Shown: in pieces, positions 57,070-64,000 of the stretch
How the letters are laid out: each line of letters starts with the position of its first letter
Position numbering within the stretch: position 1 is the first letter of the stretch
Source: Streptomyces chattanoogensis
GTDB taxonomy: Bacteria; Actinomycetota; Actinomycetes; Streptomycetales; Streptomycetaceae
Assembly: GCF_001294335.1 (NCBI RefSeq)
Contig: NZ_LGKG01000035.1
Span: 1 to 64,000, forward strand
Reading direction: 5' to 3'
Length of the DNA: 64,000 nucleotides
Translations under genes and position numbers: made by a program
Notes under the pieces: generated by a model
Told to the model about the DNA's origin: nothing
The model's database searches: none
What the model saw: only the letters and a program-made list of their open reading frames with translations

Positions 57070-59280
57070 TCAGCGCCCCAGCTTGGCGCGAACCATCCCG
57101 ACCAGGGCATTCAGCTCTTGGATCCGCATCTTCCGGGCGGCTGCGTAGAAGACCGCCAGAAGTGCGGCGCTGCCGCCGATGAGGGCGGCGAGCGAGCCGG
57201 TGAACCCACTGCCGAGTGTCTGCATGATGCCGTAGACCACGGCTCCGGAGATGACCGTGGCCGGAACGCTGGCGCCGGCCAGCCGTGCATAGGTGCGCAC
57301 GACATGCGCGGTGTCGAGGTCGCCGCCCATCCGCTTGCTCAGGCGGCGCCAGGCCACGCCGACGCCGATGATGTACGCCAGGCCGTAGGAGGCCGCCATA
57401 CCGATCACGGCCCAGCGCGCGGGGAGGACCAGGAAGCAGAGCGCGGAGGCGGCAGCGTTGACCGCGGCGACGATCACCGTGTTGTAGAAGGGGGTGCGGG
57501 TGTCCTCGTACGCGTAGAACGCGCGCAGGACGACGTACTGCACCGAGAACGGGATCAGGCCGATGCCGAAGGCCATCAGCATGTAGCCCATCGGGATGCC
57601 GGCGCCGGACGAGCCGTAGACCAGGGTGCACAGCGGGACGCCGAGGGAGAGGAATCCGAACGCGATCGGGACGATGGCGACGGCGGAGGTACGCAGCCCC
57701 TGGGACATGTCGTCGCGGACGGCCGCGGTGTCGCCGTCGTGCGCGGAACGCGCCAGGCGCGGCAGCAGCGCCGCCATCACGGAAACGGTGATGATCGCCT
57801 GCGGCATGTTCCAGATCAGCTGTGCGCTGGCGTAGGAGATGAAGCCGGTGCCCGGGTGGCCCTGATGGTCGGCGGTGTTGCCGGCCCAGGTGGAGAGCTG
57901 GGTGACGACGAGGACGCCTGCCTGGTTGGCGAGGACGAACAGAACAGTCCACTTGGCGAGCTTGGCGGCCTTGCCCAGACCGTGGCCGCGCCAGTCGAAG
58001 CGCAGCCGGAGCTTGAAGTCGGCGTCGCGCAGGTACGGGATCATCGCCAGCGCCTGGACCACAAGGCCGAGGAGGGTGCCGATGCCCAGCAGCCGGATGC
58101 CCTCGGAGGGGATGGTGGTGACGCCGATGTGCGACGTGCTGGCCGAGCCGTAGACCCAGATGAACAGGCCGAAGGTGGCGATCATGACGATGTTGTTGAG
58201 GACTGGGGTCCACATCATCGCGCCGAAGCGGCCGCGGGCGTTGAGGATCTGCCCCATCACGACGTGCAGACCCATGAAGAAGATCGTGGGCACGCAGTAG
58301 CGGGTGAACGCCACGGCGACCTCGTTGGCCGCCGGGTCGCGGGAGATGTCCAGGGAGACCAGCTTCACCAGGAGCGGCGCGGCGACCACCGCCACGACGG
58401 TCAGCGCTCCAAGGATCACGATGACGAGCGTGAGCAGGCGGTTGGCGTAGGCCTCGCCGCCGTCGTCGTCCTCCTTCATCGCGCGGACGAGCTGTGGGAC
58501 GAACACGGAGTTCAGACCGCCGCCGATGGTCAGGATGAAGATCATCGTCGGCAGCTGGTAGGCGACCTGCCAGGAGTCACCGAGGACGGCACCGCCGAGC
58601 GCCGCGACGATCAGTGCGGAGCGGATGAAGCCCGTGAGCCGGGACACCATAGTGCCCGCGGCCATCACGGCGCTGGACTTGAGCAGGCCGGAGGCGCGGC
58701 CACCGGACTGTTTGCCGGCCTTCGCGGGAGTGGACTCCTGCGAAGGCGCGGACTGCTGCGGTACGGCCTCGGGCACCGGCGCCCCCGCTCCCCCGGCCGC
58801 GGCGGTTGCCGCCGGAGCCGGTGCGGGGCGCTGGGGGTCGTAGGGCTGCTGGTCCCGGAACAGATGCGCGAAGGCATCGGATTCCGGGCGCTCGTCGGAG
58901 GCCTGGGTGATCAAGTCGTCGACACCCACGAACTGCGCGGTCGCGGCGTCGTCGTACGGGAGATCGCGGTTCTGGCCCTCGGGTCCGGACGGCGGAGGCG
59001 CCGCCCAGAACTGCGGGTCCGGGGTGTGCTGAGCCGCAGGCGCCTGCCGGTGGAGAGGCTGAGTGGCCTGACCCGGAGGCGGCGGGTATGCGCCGCGGTT
59101 GTACGGCCCCTCGGCGACCGGACCCTGCGCCGTCGGGTGCTGCGCGTGGTGCGGGTCGTTGCGGTAGGCGTCCTGGACGTAGGGGCCGGGAGCTGCGGGC
59201 ACCTGGGGCGTCGCAGGGACCGGCCCAGCGGGGTCGCCATGGGCGTCCCGGCTGCGGTCACCGTCGTACGGCGCGTTCAT
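57070..59280 (-). CDS. murJ: Lipid II flippase MurJ (MviN)
   Basis: A 736-residue MOP-superfamily flippase that moves lipid II across the membrane for peptidoglycan synthesis. The core (about 200-736) has 14 predicted helices; typical segments are SAVMAAGTMVSRLTGFIRSALIVAALG, LPTMIFILTIGGGLNSVFVPQLVRAMKE and PFYNTVIVAAVNAAASALCFL. A 200-residue cytoplasmic Pro/Gln/Ala-rich N-terminal extension precedes it, common in Streptomyces. Unlike mycobacterial MviN it carries no C-terminal pseudokinase; that is the next gene. ATG at 59280. Confidence 0.96.
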   Translation of the reverse strand: MNAPYDGDRSRDAHGDPAGPVPATPQVPAAPGPYVQDAYRNDPHHAQHPTAQGPVAEGPYNRGAYPPPPGQATQPLHRQAPAAQHTPDPQFWAAPPPSGPEGQNRDLPYDDAATAQFVGVDDLITQASDERPESDAFAHLFRDQQPYDPQRPAPAPAATAAAGGAGAPVPEAVPQQSAPSQESTPAKAGKQSGGRASGLLKSSAVMAAGTMVSRLTGFIRSALIVAALGGAVLGDSWQVAYQLPTMIFILTIGGGLNSVFVPQLVRAMKEDDDGGEAYANRLLTLVIVILGALTVVAVVAAPLLVKLVSLDISRDPAANEVAVAFTRYCVPTIFFMGLHVVMGQILNARGRFGAMMWTPVLNNIVMIATFGLFIWVYGSASTSHIGVTTIPSEGIRLLGIGTLLGLVVQALAMIPYLRDADFKLRLRFDWRGHGLGKAAKLAKWTVLFVLANQAGVLVVTQLSTWAGNTADHQGHPGTGFISYASAQLIWNMPQAIITVSVMAALLPRLARSAHDGDTAAVRDDMSQGLRTSAVAIVPIAFGFLSLGVPLCTLVYGSSGAGIPMGYMLMAFGIGLIPFSVQYVVLRAFYAYEDTRTPFYNTVIVAAVNAAASALCFLVLPARWAVIGMAASYGLAYIIGVGVAWRRLSKRMGGDLDTAHVVRTYARLAGASVPATVISGAVVYGIMQTLGSGFTGSLAALIGGSAALLAVFYAAARKMRIQELNALVGMVRAKLGR

Positions 59281-59326
59281 CGCTGCCCCATCTCATCCGT
59301 TGCGGGCCATCCGGCCCCGCTGCCTA

Positions 59327-61636
59327 TCAACGGTCCACTTTCTCACCTGAGCCGGACCGGTCGGTGTTTTCCGAACCGGTGTCCGGCGCGGGGTCACTCG
59401 GCTGCTCGGGCTCGTCGCCGTCCGTGCCGCCGTTGTCGCCGTTCGTGCCGTCTTCGCCGTCCGGGCCTTCGCCGTCGGATCCGCCCTCGGCGGGGGCCGA
59501 GGCCATCCGCTTGCGCTGGAGGTAGATCCGCACGCCCGCAAGGACCAGGAGCAGCACACCGCCGGCGATGACGAGCATCACGGTCGCGGTGATCTCGGTG
59601 ACGTTCACCTGGAACCTCATCGGCTCACCGTAGGGCCGTCCGTCCGCTGTGTAGAGCTGGGCGGTCACCCAGGCGCGGCCGTTGGCGTTCGCCGTGGTGT
59701 CGAACTTGAACGACTGGCTGTGCCCGCCGTCCACCTTGATCTCCTGCGGCTTCCCGACGTCCAGGCGGTTGGGCTGGGACGAGGTGAGCTTCAGCGTCAT
59801 GCCCTCGACGCCCTGGACCAGGTTGTTCTGCACCGTCACCGGAATCGTCGCGCTGCGCCCGGAGAGTGTCGCATCCGACTTCTGGATCAGGTGCACCTTC
59901 TTGGTGAGGCCGTCGAGATAGCCGCGCACGGAGTTGCGGAAGGCACCGGCACCCGTGGGGTTGCCCCGCCACTCGGTCGACATCTCACGCATTATGGCCG
60001 TGCCGAACGGCGTCACCACACGCTCCGGCTGGGCCAGGATCACCTGGTAGTCGTCGAGTGCGGACTGGGTCTCCTGGATCTTGCGGAAGGCGCCGGCGGG
60101 GAGTTCTTCCCTGCGCAGCGAGCCCGGGTAGGCGGCGTCACTCGGAACGCGGCGGGTGGCCGCGGGGTCGGGCTTGGCGACGGTCGCGTCGCTGAGGTCC
60201 AGCGGCTCGGTCCAGCGCCCTTCCTCCAGGGCCCGCAGGGCGGTGGCCATCGCATGGGCCTGGGCGGCCGACGGCATGCGCTGCGGTGTCACGACGATGC
60301 TGCGCTGCCGGTCCGGGGCCTGGAGGTTGATCATCTGGGTCTGGGCGAGGAATTGCTGGACCGCGCGGGAGGCGTTGTCCGCCTTCGACATATCGCCCTC
60401 GAACGCCCGCGAGAGCCGTGCGTCCGCGACGATGGCGGTGTTGCCGCCGCCAATGGGCCGGGCCGCTGTCGGCGTGTAGGGCAGTCCGCCGGTCTCACGC
60501 AGGCTGTCGCTGCGGGTGATGACGTTGTGCGCGCCGGCCGAGGTGGCGACATCGACGATGGAGGAGTCGATGGCACCGTCGACGGGCCATGCGAAGTCCG
60601 TACGCGGTGTGACGCCCAGCACCGTGTCGACGGTCGTGGCGGCGAGGTCAGTGGCCGGACCGAGGTGACTGAGTGCGCTGGGCACGCTCTTGCCGTGGTG
60701 GGCGAGGGAGGCGAGGTCAGGGTCGGCGAACGGCAGGGCGATGACCTCGTGGGTCTTCACCGCCTTCTCGAGGTCGTTCAGCCACTGCTTGGCGACGGCC
60801 TGGTTCTTGCCCACTGGGCCGTCCGGACCGTCGACCTTGTACGTCCTCGTCATGGCATCGACGCTGGCCAGCAGATCGGGATCGATGACAAAGGTCACCG
60901 GCAGGTTCTTGGAGAGCGCCACCATCTGCTGCAGTCGGCCGCCGGGCGCGATCTCCGCGGCGAGGTCATCGTTGCGGAAGACCGGGGTCTGTGCGGCATC
61001 GGTCTCGGCGGTGAGATGCGTCGAGGAGATCAGCGGCCACAGGTAGGTGAGCTGCGTCTTCTTGCCGGCGTTCCCGTCCTGCCAGGGCAGGAGGGTCCGG
61101 TCGATGCCGAGTACGCGCTCGACCGGCGCGGCCTGGGTGCGCCCTGACAGGGAGATACCGAGCTGATACACCCCGTCGTCGCCGAGATCGAGGTCCTTCA
61201 CCGGCACACTGAGGGAGAAGGAGCGGCGGGCGCCGGGATCCAGCTTGTCGATCTTCTCCTTGTGCCCCTTGACCTCCGGTCCGTCCACGCCGGGCACGTA
61301 GCCGGTGCGCTGGGCTGCGGTGTCGATGGAGCTACGGCCGCTGAGAGATGAGCCACGGTGCATTCCGACATGGGCGTCGGTGATCACGCTGCTGCCTTCG
61401 TTGCTCAGCGTGCCCGAGATCGTGACCGAATCCGCCTTCGTGGGAGCGGACGGCGTCATCGACTCGATGGTGACGTCGACGGTGCGAGAGCCCGTCGGGG
61501 CGGCCTGCGCGGAGGACGACTGCGGGACCAGGAGCAGGCCTGCGAGCAGGGGTGTTCCGGTGAACAGTGCCACGGTCCTGCGCAGCCATCGGCCGCGCGG
61601 CCGTTCAGTCCCCTGGAACCCTGCCGCCTCGGCCAC
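59327..61636 (-). CDS. DUF6049 family exported membrane protein
   Basis: A 769-residue protein encoded beside murJ in actinobacteria. Signal sequence at about 20-46 (RTVALFTGTPLLAGLLLVPQSSSAQA), then an extracellular region with Ig/fibronectin-like beta strands (TVDVTIESMTPSAPTKADSVTISGTLSNEGSSVITDAHVG), a TIM-barrel-like middle (TYLWPLISSTHL..., VTFVIDPDLLASVDAM...), and a C-terminal transmembrane helix (about 692-712, TATVMLVIAGGVLLLVLAGVRIYL) with an acidic cytoplasmic tail. Function unknown; context with murJ suggests cell-wall assembly. GTG at 61636; divergent from the CCA enzyme. Confidence 0.88.
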   Translation of the reverse strand: MAEAAGFQGTERPRGRWLRRTVALFTGTPLLAGLLLVPQSSSAQAAPTGSRTVDVTIESMTPSAPTKADSVTISGTLSNEGSSVITDAHVGMHRGSSLSGRSSIDTAAQRTGYVPGVDGPEVKGHKEKIDKLDPGARRSFSLSVPVKDLDLGDDGVYQLGISLSGRTQAAPVERVLGIDRTLLPWQDGNAGKKTQLTYLWPLISSTHLTAETDAAQTPVFRNDDLAAEIAPGGRLQQMVALSKNLPVTFVIDPDLLASVDAMTRTYKVDGPDGPVGKNQAVAKQWLNDLEKAVKTHEVIALPFADPDLASLAHHGKSVPSALSHLGPATDLAATTVDTVLGVTPRTDFAWPVDGAIDSSIVDVATSAGAHNVITRSDSLRETGGLPYTPTAARPIGGGNTAIVADARLSRAFEGDMSKADNASRAVQQFLAQTQMINLQAPDRQRSIVVTPQRMPSAAQAHAMATALRALEEGRWTEPLDLSDATVAKPDPAATRRVPSDAAYPGSLRREELPAGAFRKIQETQSALDDYQVILAQPERVVTPFGTAIMREMSTEWRGNPTGAGAFRNSVRGYLDGLTKKVHLIQKSDATLSGRSATIPVTVQNNLVQGVEGMTLKLTSSQPNRLDVGKPQEIKVDGGHSQSFKFDTTANANGRAWVTAQLYTADGRPYGEPMRFQVNVTEITATVMLVIAGGVLLLVLAGVRIYLQRKRMASAPAEGGSDGEGPDGEDGTNGDNGGTDGDEPEQPSDPAPDTGSENTDRSGSGEKVDR

Positions 61637-61762
61637 GCGCTCGCCCGTCCCTCGTCGTCGTCAGTGGTCGTCGGAATGTGCGTCCACGAATGGTAACGAG
61701 GCCCGCAGCGTCGTAGTGCCGGGGACTGCTCCACATGATCGCCGGTACAACGGCCGGATATC

Positions 61763-61785
61763 GCGTCCCCTTATTAAGGTGACGC
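61763..61785. promoter_or_regulatory. 23-bp near-perfect palindrome between DUF6049 and cca
   Basis: GCGTC-C-CCTTA-T-TAAGG-T-GACGC: 11-base arms around a central T with one mismatched pair. It contains TTATTAA, unusually AT-rich for this DNA, and lies 34 bp before the cca start and 127 bp before DUF6049. A repressor operator is plausible. Confidence 0.5.
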
Positions 61786-61818
61786 TTCCTCCAGCGCAGC
61801 CACGTACCCTGTTCTGTT

Positions 61819-63294
61819 GTGCCGAACGCCAACAATGACCTCCCCGCCCCGCCGGCCGAGCGGACGCCGCAGTCGACGAACGCGCTGAACCATGTCCAGC
61901 GCCGTGCCGTGAGCGAACTGCTGCGGGTGTCCCCCGTCGCGGATGACCTGGCCCGCCGATTCCAGGAGGCCGGGTTCACCCTCGCCCTGGTCGGCGGTTC
62001 AGTACGGGATGCGCTGCTCGGCCGGCTCGGCAACGATCTGGACTTCACCACCGATGCCCGCCCCGAGGACGTCCTGAAGATCGTCCGGCCGTGGGCGGAC
62101 GCGGTATGGGAGGTCGGCATCGCCTTCGGCACGGTGGGCTGCAAGAAGAGCTCGTTCGACATCGAGATCACCACCTACCGCTCCGAGGCCTACGACCGCA
62201 CCTCGCGCAAGCCCGAGGTGTCCTACGGCGAGTCCATCGAGCAGGATCTGGTCCGTCGGGACTTCACGGTGAACGCCATGGCGGTGCTGCTGCCGCAGAA
62301 GGAGTTCGTCGACCCGCACGGCGGGCTGGAGGACCTGGCTGCGCGGGTGCTGCGGACGCCGGGGACCCCGGAGGAGTCGTTCTCCGACGATCCGCTGCGC
62401 ATGATGCGCGCGGCGCGCTTCGCGGCCCAGCTGGACTTCGAGGTCGCCCCCGAGGTGGTCGCCGCGATGAAGGCCATGTCGGAGCGGATCGAGATCGTCT
62501 CCGCGGAGCGGGTACGGGATGAGCTCAACAAGCTGATCCTGGGCGCGTACCCCCGCAAGGGACTGCGGCTGCTCGTCGATTCCGGGCTGGCGGACCGGGT
62601 GCTGCCCGAGCTTCCCGCGCTGCAGCTGGAGAGTGACGAGCATCACCGTCACAAGGATGTCTACGAGCACTCGCTGACCGTCCTCGAGCAGGCCATCGAC
62701 CTCGAAGAGGACGGGCCCGATCTCGTGCTGCGCCTGGCAGCCCTGCTGCATGACATCGGCAAGCCCAAGACGCGGCGTTTCGAGTCGGACGGCAGGGTCT
62801 CCTTCCACCACCACGAGGTGGTGGGCGCCAAGATGACCAAGAAGCGGATGACCGCGCTCAAGTACTCGAACGACATGGTCAAGGACGTCTCGCGGCTGGT
62901 GGAGCTGCACCTGCGCTTCCACGGGTACGGGACGGGCGAATGGACGGACTCGGCGGTCCGCCGCTACGTAAGGGACGGCGGCCCGCTGCTGAACCGGCTG
63001 CACAAACTGACGCGCTCGGACTGCACCACCCGTAACAAGCGCAAGGCCAATGCCCTGTCGCGCGCGTACGACGGACTGGAGGAGCGCATTGCGCGGCTCC
63101 AGGAGCAGGAAGAGCTGGATGCGATCCGTCCGGACCTGGACGGGAACGACATCATGCAGATCCTGGGGATCGGTCCGGGGCCGGAGGTCGGCAAGGCCTA
63201 CAAGCAGATGCTGGAGCTGAGGCTGGAGCGCGGTCCTCTGGAGCGTGAAGCGGCGATTGCCGCGCTGAAGGAGTGGTGGGCCGCGCAGGGCTGA
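61819..63294 (+). CDS. cca: CCA tRNA nucleotidyltransferase
   Basis: A 491-residue class II nucleotidyltransferase that adds or repairs the 3' CCA of tRNAs. The catalytic head has LVGGSVRDALLGRLGNDLDFTTDARPED (GG and DxD), then EIEITTYRSEAYDRTSRKPEV and RRDFTVNAMAV; the nucleotide-selecting motif region is ERIEIVSAERVRDELNKLI. A C-terminal HD domain has LLHDIGKPKTRRFE and HHEVVGAKM. Often annotated pcnA in Streptomyces. Fits a genome in which tRNA-Leu and tRNA-Ile lack encoded CCA. GTG at 61819. Confidence 0.96.
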   Translation: MPNANNDLPAPPAERTPQSTNALNHVQRRAVSELLRVSPVADDLARRFQEAGFTLALVGGSVRDALLGRLGNDLDFTTDARPEDVLKIVRPWADAVWEVGIAFGTVGCKKSSFDIEITTYRSEAYDRTSRKPEVSYGESIEQDLVRRDFTVNAMAVLLPQKEFVDPHGGLEDLAARVLRTPGTPEESFSDDPLRMMRAARFAAQLDFEVAPEVVAAMKAMSERIEIVSAERVRDELNKLILGAYPRKGLRLLVDSGLADRVLPELPALQLESDEHHRHKDVYEHSLTVLEQAIDLEEDGPDLVLRLAALLHDIGKPKTRRFESDGRVSFHHHEVVGAKMTKKRMTALKYSNDMVKDVSRLVELHLRFHGYGTGEWTDSAVRRYVRDGGPLLNRLHKLTRSDCTTRNKRKANALSRAYDGLEERIARLQEQEELDAIRPDLDGNDIMQILGIGPGPEVGKAYKQMLELRLERGPLEREAAIAALKEWWAAQG

Positions 63295-63296
63295 AG

Positions 63297-63378
63297 GTTT
63301 CACGTGAAACATGCGGTCGATGAGTCGCGGTGTTTCACGTGAAACACGGGGCGGTGTTTCACGTGAAACACCGCCCCG
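63297..63378. other. parS: Three parS sites, the last inside a 32-bp perfect palindrome
   Basis: Perfect parS at 63297-63310, 63332-63345 and 63356-63369 (starts 35 and 24 bp apart). The first lies 2 bp after the cca stop. The third is the centre of a perfect 32-bp palindrome (63347-63378, GC-rich flanks), which can form a terminator hairpin between convergent cca and the LppU-like gene. About 21 kb from oriC. Confidence 0.95.
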
Positions 63379-63405
63379 ATTGATGTGTGAAGTGCCCGCT
63401 GGGCT

Positions 63406-63948
63406 CTACTTCTCGCTCGTAAGGCAGAGCACAAACTTCGTGTCGGAACCCCTACGGCGGTGCTGGCTCTCCGCGTAGGCCGTGGTGCCGACGGGGCAGA
63501 CGGACATATCGGTGGTGTCCGAGTGCACCTCCTTCACCTTGAACTTGGCCTCTGCGGTGCCGCAATCCACCACCTCAAGGTCGGGGTTGATCGTGCTGCC
63601 GTTGTTCTTCATGCAGTCGCCGACCTCGGCGGTGTCGGCATCGTTCCAACTGCTCACCCAGCCCACAGCGAGAACGATCAAGACGACGACAACGCCAATC
63701 GCCTTCAGGATCGCCTTGGGAGACCGGCGGGGACGTGCATACTGCGGCGGTACGGGAGCTCCGCCCTGCATGTAAGGCTGCTGCGGCGTGGGATAACCCG
63801 GCTGCGGCTGCTGCCCGTACGGAGCCTGCGGCTGCTGAGGGTAGGCGTAGCCGCCCTGGGGCTGGCCGTAGGGGGCCTGGGGCGCTTGCGGTGCCTGCGG
63901 ATAAGGATTCTGGCCGTACGGATTCTGGCCCTGAGGCGGCGTGCTCAT
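63406..63948 (-). CDS. LppU/SCO3897 family membrane protein
   Basis: A 180-residue single-pass protein. The N-terminal 70 residues are Gln/Pro/Tyr-rich repeats (PYGQNPYPQAPQAPQAPYGQP), then a transmembrane helix (about 80-98, KAIGVVVVLIVLAVGWVSSW) and a small extracellular domain with four cysteines (DCMKN, VDCGTAEAKFKV, SVCPVGTTAY, FVLCLTSEK) able to form two disulfides. This is the LppU/SCO3897 pattern, placed as in S. coelicolor. Function unknown. ATG at 63948; convergent with cca. Confidence 0.88.
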   Translation of the reverse strand: MSTPPQGQNPYGQNPYPQAPQAPQAPYGQPQGGYAYPQQPQAPYGQQPQPGYPTPQQPYMQGGAPVPPQYARPRRSPKAILKAIGVVVVLIVLAVGWVSSWNDADTAEVGDCMKNNGSTINPDLEVVDCGTAEAKFKVKEVHSDTTDMSVCPVGTTAYAESQHRRRGSDTKFVLCLTSEK

Positions 63949-64000
63949 GGGATTCCCCCGATATTGATGTGTACAGGCTCGTGTAGGACGCCCGTAAGGT

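Noticed and set aside
55241..58213. Reading the pseudokinase as a 990-residue protein extending into murJ
   Set aside because: The extra 417 residues are Arg/His-rich shadow of murJ. Conserved sequence begins only at about 56962, where a GTG start is available.

Overview
This is the origin core of a Streptomyces-type chromosome. The evidence is the very high GC content, many GTG starts, the dnaN-oriC-dnaA-rpmH order with about 19 degenerate DnaA boxes, and 17 perfect copies of the Streptomyces ParB site GTTTCACGTGAAAC within 45 kb. Family-specific genes (DUF5324, DLW-39, LppU/SCO3897, class E sortases, crgA) agree. Gene order matches what I recall of the S. coelicolor SCO3843-SCO3897 interval. 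I see no rRNA, CRISPR, insertion sequence or prophage.

Layout. 0-8 kb is an accessory flank: a DUF2252 protein and three divergent regulator/target pairs (MarR with a YhgE-like membrane protein, HxlR with an azoreductase, LysR with an MFS pump), each with a visible operator-like site, then tRNA-Leu. 8.5-16.6 kb is the phosphosignalling and cell-wall operon fhaA-fhaB-pstP-rodA-pbpA-pknB, closed by a strong terminator. 16.7-23.7 kb holds three class E sortases around a PabA-type amidotransferase, a 58-aa membrane protein, DUF881, crgA, a rhomboid protease and a cyclophilin, with a cluster of DnaA boxes between crgA and the rhomboid gene. 24-32 kb holds DUF5324, an Rpf/LysM protein, tRNA-Ala, an HTH protein, a second Ser/Thr kinase, two paralogous surface proteins (one with a VWA domain), DLW-39 and tRNA-Ile.

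32-45 kb is the replication block, read leftward from the origin: dnaA, oriC, dnaN, gnd, recF, DUF721, gyrB, gyrA, DUF3566. 45-51 kb runs rightward: rpmH, rnpA, yidD, yidC, khpB (jag), rsmG, parA, parB. 51-64 kb contains a GNAT protein, trxA-trxB, sigM with an anti-sigma factor, a pseudokinase, murJ, DUF6049, the CCA-adding enzyme and an LppU-like protein.

How it works together. Replication initiation (DnaA, oriC), supercoiling (gyrase), sliding clamp and segregation (ParA/ParB/parS) share the centre. Envelope growth machinery (RodA/PBP, MurJ) and its kinase control (PknB, PstP, FhaA, and the pseudokinase next to MurJ) lie on both sides. The most striking signal is the parS set. All ten perfect intragenic copies are read in the one frame that encodes VSRET in low-complexity linkers, four copies in the anti-sigma gene are spaced exactly 33 bp apart, and several intergenic copies are built into or placed against terminator-like hairpins.
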